Assembly: GCA_037389465.1 (NCBI GenBank)
Contig: JAZARR010000146.1
Coordinates: forward strand, 6,967,501-7,031,500
Origin: Baylisascaris procyonis
Lineage: Eukaryota > Nematoda > Chromadorea > Rhabditida > Ascarididae
Length of the DNA: 64,000 nucleotides
Direction: 5' to 3'
Shown: positions 13,253 to 38,375 of the stretch, in pieces
Layout of the letters: each line of letters starts with the position of its first letter
Position numbering within the stretch: the first letter of the stretch is position 1
Made by a program: the position numbers and the translations under genes
Notes under the pieces: model-generated
What the model was told of the DNA's origin: nothing
What the model saw: only the letters and a program-made list of their open reading frames with translations
Databases searched by the model: none

Positions 13253-14482
13253 TTTTTGTATCAGCAATAAGCGTTCCGCATTATTTCCGGTCTTAAAGCG
13301 GAAACGCATACCGGCTCATTAATGTCAATCCACATTTGCGATTCTAATATCTATCTATGTTAATGACCGTAGTACTGATTGCGATGATTTTCGTCGACCC
13401 TAAGATAAATCATATGTACCAAACGAATGAATGGCCAATTCCTTTCGGGGATTGTAGAAGAATGTGTAGTTTTGCGAATGTGACATTACCGTAATGGACC
13501 TTATACCGCCTAAATATACCTGATACCATTATGATAACACCCAAAGGGACGAATCTATTTCCGTTTGCGTCTTTTACTTTAAAATTTGTTCCTCTCGTTC
13601 ATCACTGATGATGTTTTATTTGGTCGAAGATACTTGTGTCATATTTGATTTTTCTATGTGATTTAAAACGGGCTCTTATGCGCCTTCTGCACAATCTGTA
13701 TATTCTTTGGAGGAAGTGAGGCGACAAATATGAAACTCGACGATTCACATAAGAGTTCATATAATCTTAAAAATGCACCTCGTTTACAATATCTCATCAA
13801 ATTATGAGTAAGCGTAAAACAACTTTTAAGCGAAAAAAAAGCTAAATTTTTTGTCAGTCAAGTGGAGCCACTTTTGCACTACTTGCCGGAGCCTGATTAC
13901 CTTTATTCATAGTGCTCTCAAAGTTTACAACATGAGACGTCTTCAGAATATATCGGACCTGTTAAACACTTCAATCACCATGTTTCTATTAAACTTTAAT
14001 ACCCGTTGATGTATTCCCAACGTTTCGCTCAATCCAGAAAAATGAAATAAACTCGAAAAAAGACTCTTAACTATGGATATTGCAAGGCATTAAAATATTC
14101 GAAAAACTGATACGGCTTCTAAATTTGTTTCGTTCTCGCCGTTAATGAGAACGTGCTACAATCATCCGCTTGTGCATCGATCATAAGAACGAAAAGCTTT
14201 CGGGAGTGACGATTGTAAAATCACATGAGTAAACTCCCTTTGCATCTCTCTTTGATCGAAGTGTTCACATGAAATCCCTATCGATTAGTCGACTGATATC
14301 GCTTCACTTCTTTGAGTGGTGTTTGGGAAATGGTTAAATGAATATAAAGAGGGAATTTTTAATGAAACTTTACTGGCGAGGAATGACAAGGAGATGCATC
14401 CGAAAATGGTTTTAAAGTAAAAAATTACTCTGATCGTTCATTATCGACTGCATGAAGAAGTCGATTACCAGTATATCGATTA
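13253..14482. other. Intergenic region between convergent ion channel and ApoL-like genes
   Basis: About 1.2 kb holding the 3' ends of two convergent genes. For the plus-strand gene the first perfect AATAAA is only at 14046-14051, about 0.8 kb after its stop. For the minus-strand gene a variant ATTAAA (complement of 14358-14363) lies about 120 bases after the stop. I see no other gene. Confidence 0.45.
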
Positions 14483-17400
14483 TCAAAGACGATTTCCAAC
14501 TTTCGTTTTTTGAATCGTTATAAGTCCGCTGGCCGCAATTCGTTCCTTTATATGATCTAATTGCTCTTCTTTAATATCGGCCTGTTTCCTGAGCATTTCA
14601 CCAAGTTTTTTTCCTGTTCCCTTGGCGAGATCCCTGGCTGAGATAAACATCGTGACGCCATCGATAACCACACCAAAAACAAGCGCACCGCACATCACAC
14701 TTCGCAGAGCCTGTGAAAACGGAACTGTGACTAAGATACAAGTTTCATGGAGCAAAACATTCCAAAAGTTTATGAAGTATTCGTCAACGCCGATTTCCTG
14801 AACCTTCCCTCATTTGAAAATCGTTATGCACAATAGGATGAATACCACCTTGAGAAAGAATAAGATTCCAACGTAATCCCGCGTATTTTAATTCCTCCGT
14901 TGACCACAGAGAGCCTCTCTATGGTGTTTTCATTCATTGAATTATCGGCAATATGCCAATGTTGAAGTATCGTTATGTAATTCACTCCTCCGTCTTATGA
15001 TTTCATCATTAAGTGGGAGATGTGTTCATTTGATGTCTCAGCAATGATCATAACGAAGCTGTATTGAAATTATAAATCAGTCACAGCATCTTATGCATTT
15101 CGATAACTCTATCTTCACTTAAACTAATGCATCTCCACCTTACTCAAACCACAAGTAACGCCTATAAGATCTTTTATTACTGCATAAAAAATGACCGATT
15201 ATTGATCAATCAATGTAGATAGATAGATGGTGGTTGTCTATTGCAAAAAGTTCCACATAGTAGTGATGGTTTTGTGGGGCGGTTAGTTAAAGTGAATGAA
15301 AGGATACTTGCTAAGGTGAAAATATTTCACCGAAACCCTCAATCTACGTCATGATGAAAATCAAAACAAATGAATATTGCATACTAAAAACAAACATCAC
15401 GAAGATGTCTTTTCTGACCGAAACAACAAAACTATATTGGTAAAGCATAACTATTCAATCGTATTCCATAGAATGGAAAGCCAAAAAGCATCCGCAGCGC
15501 TCTCATTTCTTAGACGTTGCTGTTCTCAAGATTGACCACCCAAGTGGGATATCCTCGAATCGTGAACTTAAATCTTGACATAGATGGAGGATGATAGATT
15601 GCTGCTAAAAGTTGGCGTTCTCACTCATAATTAAGATCAACTTACCAAACCACTTCCTCCACGAACCCCTATGTTGAGCAGTCCATTTGCGCTTCCACCT
15701 GCTAGTTGAGCAGTATTCGAAACACTCTTCACTCCTTCACCTGCCACATGAACACCGGCAGCAGTACATTTGGCTGGAGCAGAGCAAAGCATCATCCCTA
15801 AAGATTTCGCTATTTGTTCGCCATTCAGAAGGCCTGATGATGGATCTTTGTCGTTCAAATCACTCTTGGCATCGAACTGAAAAATTATTATGATTATGAA
15901 AACTTTTACATAACTTTGAAGCTTTCACAACAAATTTTTACCAATTTGACGATCACTAAACGATTTACTGAAAAGTTGAAAGACGGCTTAGACGAAATGA
16001 GAGGGTACTCACTTGTTCGTCTTTGTAATCACTGAAAGCTCGTTCTACTAGCAAAAAGGATTAGCTGAAATGAACCAGACAGATTCGATAAACATCGAAC
16101 TAACCAATTATTTGTGCAATAATGCTATTATCGTTCATGGTTTTCAGCAAAAAAACAAACAAACAAACAAACATAAACACATTACAGTCAAAATCATAAA
16201 CGAATATATCAATTGAGCACTCATAGCAGGACTTAAACGTTAGAAAAAAGCAGATTGATACTAGATTACTAGATCGGTTCGACATGAACAACCTACAGAA
16301 GAATTATTTTAATGAGTTTGGATTTTAAAATGAAGATTAAAGTTCAGCGCTATATTTATGGATCAGGTTTATACTCTATATCTATATCGGATCCACACAT
16401 ACTATTAATGTCGTCATGAATGTGTAGTTCACCATCACTGCTACTGTACATCATTAATAGTAGCTCACTAAGTTCAGTAGCATTGCGATTTGATAGAGTT
16501 CATCGAGTTTACGTGCCAACTCCTCATCGCGCTTGTACAACTTTTCAAGTTTATTAACCGCATTTCGCAAAGCTGTGAACTTAACGAGTTGAATACAAAA
16601 GTTGGAAATTGTTGAAGCAGCGGCTACCGCTATTCCTGAAATGATTCAACTGCAGAAATTATCCGTGTAGAATTTTTGACTGCCTTTTATTTGAAAATAT
16701 TTTTGTGAATAAATACTCTCGCATCAAAATGCGGCCTAGTATGATCCGCTCTCATTAGCAACAATAAAACTCTCACCTATGTAAAAAAAATTAACCGTGA
16801 ACGGAATAAAAATGAATGCAAAAACCTCACATTAAATGTGCAGTGAAATAGACTTGTAAGAGGAATTGCAATTTGTAGAAAGAAAAATTCTTCAATTCCT
16901 GCAGTTCCCACTGTTCTCGCAGGTGCATTTTTACTGTTTCAACCCGAACTGCAGCATTCAAGTAAAATTGACAAACACATTTTGTTTGGTGAATAATATT
17001 ATAAGAAAATTTGAAATTAAATAATCTTAATGGGGTTTTGCTTATCAATCCACTTTCCTCCTGCATTTCGATCTTGTCTCTTCGCCATTTGATGATCCCC
17101 TGATAAGTGTCTCACATCCCTTTCTTACTTGTTCTATCAAAAGTAAGCTTTCCAATTCACATACTTATCACTCTTAACTGCCCGGTTTTCATCCAACTCC
17201 ATCTAAAATAGCTAATTTCCACTTCAAGGTGTACCAATCGTATGTCATTGAAATGACGTGGCAGTAGCATTTCGAGATGAATAATTTATAAGTAATGAAA
17301 CTTTAGTGAAGCACGTCGGCCAGAATGTTTCTTCTACTCTAACTGAGATGATATCTGAAATTTTGAAAAGAGCTTCCTTATCGCAAGTCATAATAATATG

Positions 17401-18451
17401 TCATTTCACTTCGCGCTTTCAATATCCAGTTTTTTTGTATTGTTGAAGTAGGATTGCCCAAACATCAAACTATGCAATAACATCGGTTACGGCAGCCTTC
17501 TGACCTAGTGAGATAATACAAACATAAAACATGTCCGTTCTGACATACCTCCAACCAGTAGCGGTGGGAGAAGAAATGAACCAATAACAGCCGCAGTGCC
17601 GCCTGCAACTCCAACCGAACTTGCTGCAACAGTCGAGATGTTGCAGTTTGTTGTCAAATCTTCAAGCTAAAAGAGATCTCTGTTTCGAGCGTTAGCTGCA
17701 AACTTATACAGCAGTTTTATGCATGGTTTCACTCTTATGAAAGCTTGAAATAAGTTTCTGGCATCTATGAGTTCGGTAAAACATAAAACATCGCCAGAGG
17801 CTCCGAACTACAATATACCTATTCCCGAGAGAAAGAAATTTATGCGTGAAAAAGTTGAATCAGCTCCAGAAAGGTTTTCGTTCACGTCGCTAAGCATTTT
17901 AAGCAGTCTTTCGCTGAAAACGCACTCAAACAGTTTTTAAATTACTGGGCAGGATGCACACTTCGCCAATTTGTGAAAATAATTAGGTCTATTGAAGTAT
18001 GCTGGCCGTTGCAACTTCAGATGCTCAATCGAGCAAAGCTCATCATTCGAAGGCATTATCTCCTTTGGGAAAAAGCTTTTATTCAAGTCCATACATACCG
18101 TATGGATTTGATTAAAAGTGGTATCGCTATTTCAATCCGTTGTACAAATAGAATAAGTGCTCAAGCTGTATGTATTGATTATCAGAACTTCAATTAGTCA
18201 GGTAACTGCAGCGCTTATAGCTCGACTGGATGATAGAGGCAAGCCATATCACTTCCTCAAATCCTGCCAAATTTAGATTCAGACGTATGGAAATGGAAAA
18301 GCAGAAGAGAACAAACCTCATCGGCCGCGTTTCTCAATTCGTTGATTAAATTTCTTCCATTAATATCGAACGAGTGATAGACACTAATAAAATCACCTAC
18401 ACTATATTTCAAATGTTGAATCTTATCGTCGTAATCATTACAAATATACAT
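14483..18451 (-). CDS. Apolipoprotein-L-like protein, five exons
   Basis: Exons on the minus strand: 18451-18317, 17666-17549, 16635-16469, 15876-15646 and 14710-14483; phases match throughout and give 292 residues. Residues 30-90 carry the ApoL pattern: NELRNAADELEDL, a polar linker with a Cys, then a Gly/Ala-rich hydrophobic segment (about 53-90) with the small-residue run VAASSVGVAGGTAAVIG. Residues 110-140 are charged and helical. The C-terminal exon has a second hydrophobic segment (about 221-240) followed by ISARDLAKGTGKKL and a charged helix, the same order as the C-terminal part of vertebrate ApoL proteins (membrane segment, then xxSLAKG and a charged amphipathic helix). In vertebrates this family makes membrane-inserting, often intracellular proteins; the nematode role is unknown. 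The ATG at 18451 directly abuts a TTTTTGCAG acceptor, so either the leader is trans-spliced onto the start codon or another coding exon lies upstream. Family call by eye. Confidence 0.62.
16152..16172. repeat. (AAAC)n microsatellite
   Basis: About five AAAC units inside an intron of the ApoL-like gene. Simple-sequence repeat with no further meaning that I can see. Confidence 0.8.
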
Positions 18452-18460
18452 CTGCAAAAA
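18452..18460 (-). promoter_or_regulatory. Splice acceptor abutting the ApoL-like start codon
   Basis: Read on the minus strand this is TTTTTGCAG, a strong nematode acceptor, and the next three bases are the ATG. With no clear upstream coding exon, trans-splicing of a leader directly onto the start codon is a natural reading; a cis-intron in an upstream exon is the alternative. Confidence 0.45.
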
Positions 18461-21400
18461 TTTTAAAGATTACTAATCTGAAATAACGTCCACAATTTTC
18501 TATATTATGAAATTCAATGACGAAGTGGTATTTCGCTGTGCCTCTTCCGACATTGTAGTATTCTTCTGCTGGTTACCGAAACCGCAAATCTATCAGAAGG
18601 AAAAGCAGGAAAAATCACTAAGATGGGGAGAAAGGAAAGAGGAAAACATCCATGGGGAAGCTATGGAGTGGGAAGACGTGAGTACAGAGGATCGTAGCAA
18701 GCTGCAACGTCTTATGTTAAAAAGACCGATCTTTAAGCAATCTGAAAAACGCATTCGATAGCAAGCAATCACGTTAGCGGCTCCATTGCTAACGCCGAGT
18801 GTTTCCGAAACTTCAAAATTTTTGGGAGGTCATAATGTTCTAATGAACTTCGCAAAGTGATTAAAAAGTGCTTCCCTCAAAAATGATCTGATCGAAGTTT
18901 TCGCCTATTCTCGTAAAAACGAAAGAAATCGATAATAAGATTACAGAATCCGATCGTAGTTGTCTACGGAGCATATAGTTGAAGCGTTGCACGGAAAGGC
19001 ACAACTTCATTTCGTTGAAAAGATAGAAGTAGTGTTTAAGGTGGAGTCGGTAGGACTAAATAAACTATAACATTCCTAACTATCTAATTAAAATAGTTTA
19101 AACGGCCGACATATCGAATTATATCATACCTATTCAGAAGCACACCTTATTATACCGTCTTGCACCTGTTCCATTCTTAATGACATACACGGTGTACGTC
19201 AGCAGATATCCTATGAAACGGTACAATACGTGGAACACTGTTTATATCTAACACAGGAAACGCTGCTAACGCCTATTTCTAATAGTCAATGGTGTAAGTG
19301 GCGTAAGGAAGACCAAGTTTTAAAGCTTTCTGATTTATTAAAACATGTGCATCATAGACAACTAGAATTGTTATTGCGTTAGTGAGAAAAAAACGAAATA
19401 TTTCCGGAAGCAGTGACTCAAATAGTTTTCTTAGTGCCCTTAGTTGAATTTATTCCGAATAGATACCAATTTTCAATGCATACATATACTTATTTTTTTC
19501 ATGAATCTTCATTGCATCTCATTATTTTCCACTCCGCTGATCACCTTTCTTAATACATTCAATTATGCTATGAGATGTTTAGCGCCACATTTGAATTAAT
19601 AAACATAAACATTGGAAACACGCGGCACTTACAACCATCCAGAGTCAACTTTTATAAATCGTTTCATCGCCCATTCTTTGCAATTTTAGAGGTTTCATAG
19701 TTCGTACAATATAGCTTCAATATTTTAAAGGCCATAAGACCACGAAAATCTGCTTAGAAATGTACAACCTCATACAATAGCGGAATGCAAACTACATGTA
19801 CATAGTAAGTGAGGATATTTTGCGAGGTATACGACTTGAAACGAATAAAGTTTTCTGTTGAACGCGAAGAACCACAATTAAATTTGAAGCTAAAAATTAT
19901 AAGCAATCGCCAACTAAAAACTGTAATACCTAGAATATCATAGCACTAAAATCATTCTAATACGTATATAAAAATTTCATTTTATGTATGGAACTTACCG
20001 TTGCAATTATTCGGTTGACGATTTATTACAGGATTTTCAAAGATATCATAGTATTAGCCGGAAATTACCGATTCATTCAGCAAGGCTATAACCTATTTTT
20101 TCCGCTCAGAAAACGATAGAATAGATATTATGAAAGAAATTGGAAATCGATGAACGCAAATCGATAAACGATCAGGGAGACGGAGCGTACTGACAGACAG
20201 CTGTCATTGCGCATTTCATATGTTTTACGTATGACGCAAAACTAACCACAACGTCGATACATTCATCGAATGCGATCGTTGATGTCATCAGGAATGTTGT
20301 GTCAGCTGATGATCTACATAGCTGTTTATAATCGTCCGATTGAATCATTCTCGTAGTGGAGCTGTTTTGCGCATTTTTTATGGTCCGAGTATAGCGGTGC
20401 TACAAATCTCTCCGAAATTCGAGCATACGTGTTAAATGAACAAAGATGCAATAGGTTTATTTTGAAATCAACTATGATTTTCTTCTATCGTTTTGGCATT
20501 CTTTAAGCGATTCTCTATCGGTGTTGTTTTTTGTCTCTTTGCATATATAGGTACTACTTGGTTTAAATCCTCTAAAAATAAATGTTTGCAATAATCGTAA
20601 GCTTATCAAATATAATTGTTTTTATATAGGTTCAATATTTTCAAGTAGCCTATGCTGAAGCTTAGGTCTGATTGTTATCAGGTGGAATTAGGTAGAGTGG
20701 TCTAGCAAATGAGCTGATGTAAGTATAGGACGAGCGTATTACGAGCGACTTTAAATGAATTCAAGTGTACAACGAATGTAAGGATGATGAGACTAACTTA
20801 CATTAAGCAGTTAAACATAGTACACGACTAGTTGATGAAACATCTCCTCTCAGACGATTTTTTTTAAAAGAATGATTTCACTTATTTTAGCTCTTCGAGT
20901 ACCTAATAAATTGAAAGAAAACCGATGCTCTGACCCCACTGAGCTATAGCGCAGTTGCAAAATGACCGATGAGCAATGGCACTACATCGATTGATAGCAG
21001 CGATCCGATAACGATAAGAAATGCTCTCTATGGGATGTTTATTGCGAAGTTTACACCCAAAACGAGCATTGACTATATGTCGATGCATTAGTGATAACAT
21101 AAGCTCACACTTCAACAGCCGGTAACTAGCTGACAATGCAACTCTTTAGCACTTTTAGAGAATAGCATTTTATATTGATGAGCCGAATGAAATAAAGGCC
21201 AAATATCAACCACTTGTGAATTTTCCGCAGTATAGGATATAGTAAAACCCTCTAGCATAATAACGGTCTCTTTAAAAATATATCAGTGTGATAGTTGATA
21301 TAATTATGATATTAATGGTAACGATGGTAATGGTAACAAATACATTATCACAGTATAAAAATCATTACCAAGTTGTTGGCGCAAATGACCATCGCAGTAC

Positions 21401-22643
21401 TGATTTCTGCTGTGTTGCAGATACAATTACATGCTAAACTTGAGAGCCATTAGGCTGGAGTTTATTAGCGATAATTACGAGAAACCAAACTGCATATAGT
21501 CCTATCCATGATCATCTTTAACATCGAGTGAGGAAGTGATACTTCCTTCGAACGCATAAGAAAAAACATGAGAAAGAAGTTATTACCTCAAATGCTTATG
21601 GTGGTACAACCAACAGCATTAAAATATGCCTAAAACAGCGATAAGCAACAAATGTTTTTTTTTTTCATCTTTGAAATACATCAAGCAAAAACAGAAAAAA
21701 AATCTGCGGAATATTGGAATCTTGGAAACTTCTATAGATGAGCCTATCGACAGTAATCAGACAAAATGTGAATATCTTACGCCCTTCGTTGAGAAAAAGC
21801 TTCAAGAACGAACGAAGGCAGGATTCTGAATGATTTCCTAACCCCAAGAGGTGCCTTCTTAAATGCATTCAGGGTTGTTGACGAAATCACTGGAAACATT
21901 ATCGAGCAATTTTTCGATGAAGTTTACATTATATAATGCTGGACTCTATTTGGTTTCGATTTATAAGAGGGTGGTGAAAAGATTAATTTTTTTGTTGATC
22001 TACTTTAGACATAACCCAACAGTCTTTTCGCTTCCTTAAGCTTAAGAAAGTAACTTCAATGTTTCATCTAAGAAATCACCTTTGATGTGCTCCAAATTAC
22101 CGTCCTATTAATTTCACTTCGTCTAACTACAAAGTTTTTGAAACCACTAAAAAATGTAATTCTTGCTCGTGTAACACTGAATGGCAGTTAAGGTGCCAAG
22201 CATGGCTGGCGGTTGCATTCTTCCCTGGCGGGACAATTATGTAGCAACTTTTGCCGTTTCTTTCTGAATGGTTTGACGGATTTATCGAGGGATATTAGAT
22301 TGATATTGAAAACTTTGCTACACTCTACCATAACAAATTATTTCATATATTTAAGAGGTATGATATACAAAGAATAGTATTGGAATGATCGCAGCCATTC
22401 CAACCTCTTGACAATCCTACCGCGTATTCATTCACCACGGTTTAACTGACATCGAACAACGTAAGTAAAGGAATACAGTTTACAAATGAATACAAAGAAA
22501 CAATAAAAAATAGATTGCTTGCCTCCGCTGTTACGTTTCTACACATATGGAGAAAGAAGTCGCTTAGCCGAACTCATTGCGGCGATGACTCAAGACAGGC
22601 TAGAGGCAAATTATGCTTCAATGATGGGCTAGAAATTACTTTA
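18461..22643. other. 4.2 kb without a supported gene
   Basis: Short open frames on both strands, none with a splice-consistent neighbour or recognisable motif. It contains the presumed promoter of the ApoL-like gene at its left end and the 3' flank of the mucin-like tail exon at its right end. No tRNA or large repeat seen. Confidence 0.45.
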
Positions 22644-22645
22644 TT
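22640..22645 (-). terminator. Poly(A) signal overlapping the stop of the distal mucin-like exon
   Basis: On the minus strand the stop codon TAA (22646-22644) runs straight into AATAAAG, so AATAAA occupies 22645-22640. It would give a very short 3' UTR if used. Confidence 0.5.
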
Positions 22646-24651
22646 ATCCAGACTGCAGGCTAAGAAATATAAAGTGAAAGACGAGAACTGAAAATGAGAA
22701 TGCTAAAGCAAGATTGCTTCTAGATGAAGCGGACGTAGTTACCACTGTTGTAACCGCTGTCGTTGTCATGTCAGGTCCAGCAGTTATGGTCGACTTCACT
22801 GTCGTGGTAGCTGACGACATCGTTTCCCGACCAGTCACTGCAGCCGTTGTTGTGTTTGCTGCCATCGCAGTGGTCATTGAATTCTCCTCACTATATGGCG
22901 AGTCAGAATCCGTGACGAAGGCGCTCTGCGCTGTTGTTGACCATTCCGTGCTGGCTACTTGCGCCGCAGTGCTCGAATGCGAGGTGGAATTTGCGGCTGT
23001 TGGTGTTACAGGCGATGTTGCGGTCGTTTTCTTTTCTACAGAAGTAGGGTGGCTTGTAAGTAGAGTGCTTATTGTTGTCTGAGGTATCTCTGTTGAAGTC
23101 GTCTCTGTTGTAGAAGCCGACGTAGTACTCGTGCTCTCCTCTACAGAAGTAGAGTGACTTGTAAGTAGAGTGCTTGTTGTTGTCTGAGGCATCTCTGTTG
23201 AAGTCGTCTCTGTTGTAGAAGCCGACGTAGTACTCGTGCTCTCCTCTACAGAAGTAGAGTGACTTGTAAGTAGAGTGCTTGTTGTTCTCTGAGGTATCTC
23301 TGTTGAAGTCGTCTCTGTTGTAGAAGCCGACGTAGTACTCGTGCTCTCCTCTACAGAAGTAGAGTGACTTGTAAGTAGAGTGCTTGTTGTTGTCTGAGGT
23401 ATCTCTGTTGTAGAAGCCGACGTAGTACTCGTGCTCTCCTCTACAGAAGTAGAGTGGCTTGTGAGTTGAGTGCTTGTTGTTGTCTGAGGTATCTCTGTTG
23501 TAGAAGCCGACGTAGTACTCGTGCTCTCCTCTACAGAAGTAGAGTGGCTTGTGAGTTGAGTGCTTGTTGTTCTCTGAGGTATCTCTGTTGTAGAAGCCGA
23601 CGTAGTACTCGTGCTCTCCTCTACAGAAGTAGAGTGGCTTGTGAGTTGAGTGCTTGTTGTTCTCTGAGGTATCTCTGTTGAAGTCGTCTCTGTTGTAGAA
23701 GCCGACGTAGTACTCGTGCTCTCCTCTACAGAAGTAGAGTGACTTGTAAGTAGAGTGCTTGTTGTTGTCTGAGGTATCTCTGTTGTAGAAGCCGACGTAG
23801 TACTCGTGCTCTCCTCTACAGAAGTAGAGTGACTTGTAAGTAGAGTGCTTGTTGTTCTCTGAGGTATCTCTGTTGAAGTCGTCTCTGTTGTAGAAGCCGA
23901 CGTAGTACTCGTGCTCTCCTCTACAGAAGTAGAGTGACTTGTAAGTAGAGTGCTTGTTGTTGTCTGAGGTATCTCTGTTGTAGAAGCCGACGTAGTACTC
24001 GTGCTCTCCTCTACAGAAGTAGAGTGACTTGTAAGTAGAGTGCTTGTTGTTCTCTGAGGTATCTCTGTTGAAGTCGTCTCTGTTGTAGAAGCCGACGTAG
24101 TACTCGTGTTCTCCTCTACAGAAGTAGAGTGACTTGTAAGTAGAGTGCTTGTTGTTCTCTGAGGTATCTCTGTTGAAGTCGTCTCTGTTGTAGAAGCCGA
24201 CGTAGTACTCGTGCTCTCCTCTACAGAAGTAGAGTGACTTGTAAGTAGAGTGCTTGTTGTTGTCTGAGGTATCTCTGTTGTAGAAGCCGACGTAGTACTC
24301 GTGCTCTCCTCTACAGAAGTAGAGTGACTTGTAAGTAGAGTGCTTATTGTTGTCTGAGGTATCTCTGTTGAAGTCGTCTCTGTTGTCAGGGGCGTCGTTG
24401 CCGTCGTGTTCTCCTCTGCAGCAGTATGGTGGCTTGTGAGTAGCCCACTTGTTGTTGTCTGGTCTGTTCCTATAGCAGTTGTAGCTGTCTTCTGCGTTGA
24501 TTTTGAATAATGCTCTGTGCTGAGGGTGCCCTGCAATTCAAGTTGCGTTTCTCGTTTCATGTGTAAGGACTGGAAAGTTAGCGAGAGATCTGTTATGTTT
24601 AAGCGCACAATTTTTGGAACTTTTGCACTGATGTCCCTATGTGTTTCTGAA
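22644..24651 (-). CDS. Distal mucin-like tail exon with GPI-signal-like end (alternative last exon of GH31 gene A, or separate gene)
   Basis: The open frame extends from 24725 to the stop at 22644 (693 codons in all). Apart from a short start, it is a Thr/Ser-rich stretch expected to be densely O-glycosylated, with 13 near-identical repeats (23079-24353), then a less regular Thr-rich part, and a C-terminus TSASSRSNLALAFSFSVLVF continuing hydrophobic to the end with only three residues after it. Small residues followed by a terminal hydrophobic segment are the hallmark of a GPI-attachment signal. A TACTTTCAG acceptor at 24652 has the right phase to receive the last GH31 exon of gene A directly (total about 1588 residues). 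Acceptors at 24531 and 24570 are in phase with an internal GAG|GTAACT donor at 25201 in the proximal tail exon (about 1677 residues by the first). The last 90 or so codons are paralogous to the proximal tail exon, so the two arose by exon duplication. An independent gene starting at ATG 24725 is possible but no signal peptide is seen there. Confidence 0.6.
23079..24353 (-). repeat. Coding minisatellite, 13 units of 90 or 105 bp
   Basis: Thirteen tandem units encode a 30-residue (six units) or 35-residue (seven units) peptide around TSTLLTSHSTSVEESTST. The long form has an extra TTSTE. Units vary at few sites: Thr or Arg after the Pro-Gln, Leu or Gln in TSTxLTSH, one Glu-Asn, one Met. Unit order from the N-terminal side is S L L S L S L S S S L L L. 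Both lengths are multiples of three, so copy-number change keeps the frame. A fourteenth, diverged copy (TSHPTSVEKK) follows, and an earlier diverged one (TSHHTAAEEN) precedes. Confidence 0.9.
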
Positions 24652-25137
24652 CTGAAAGTATTTCTTCGAGGTTTTATTGAAATGAAAGGTGATATGTGAT
24701 GGGGAGGGAGGTACTTGATGGGCATAATTCAATTAAGTTCTACAGTCAGACTATACACGACGTCAAGCAACCTCCTTCGCGCGTTTTTTGAGCTTCTATT
24801 TTGCTTCACAGCCAAACGCTTTTGATACTCCTTTTCGTTTTTGATTCGTGATGCTCCTAGGGCATCAAAAAATTGCAGCGAGCGGAGCGAGCAATGATAT
24901 ACAATCGACTAGTAACAATGACTTTGTTTGTCTGCATTCTCGCCTTACTACGAATGCGAAAAACCGCTTTGTTACGTAGAATGAGGCAGATTGATACCAG
25001 TTTTGGTTGTCATTCAAGCCAAGCCAGGGGACTAGCATTGAACTAGGGCCTGCTTCTCCACTGCAGATTTGTAGGATTATGAAGTGAAAGATATTAGGGT
25101 AGCGAAAGCGACACAACGACAGCAAAATTGCTTTAAA
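24652..25137 (-). pseudogene. Decayed GPI-signal tail and spacer downstream of the proximal tail stop
   Basis: Just after the TAA at 25140-25138 the minus strand still resembles the end of the distal tail exon: AGCAATTTTGCT matches AGCAATCTTGCT, TATCTTTCACTTCATA matches GTCTTTCACTTTATA, and CTGCAGT is shared. The distal copy reads TCA where this copy has the stop TAA, and one base is missing a few positions later. The former anchor signal (about 25137-25055) is therefore no longer translated. An AATAAA lies at 24677-24672 (minus strand), immediately before the distal acceptor, and could serve as the poly(A) signal of the short form. Confidence 0.55.
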
Positions 25138-38355
<13,218 letters not shown>

Positions 38356-38368
38356 TTCAGCATAGAAC

Positions 38369-38375
38369 CTGAAAA
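38369..38375 (-). promoter_or_regulatory. Acceptor-like site 13 bases before the gene A start codon
   Basis: Minus-strand TTTTCAG followed by a 13-base leader and the ATG at 38355. The spacing fits a spliced-leader acceptor or the end of a 5' UTR intron. It supports choosing this Met rather than the in-frame Met further upstream, which would put charged Lys-rich residues ahead of the signal peptide. Confidence 0.5.

Noticed and set aside
18507..18761. 84-codon plus-strand frame opposite the upstream side of the ApoL-like gene
   Set aside because: No signal, motif or spliced neighbour. Charged composition alone is not evidence for coding.
22714..23681. Open frames on the plus strand across the repeat array (for example 22714-23082 and 23454-23681)
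   Set aside because: They are mirror frames of the minus-strand Thr/Ser-rich repeats, with Val- and Cys-rich composition produced by the complement of Thr/Ser codons and no start context.
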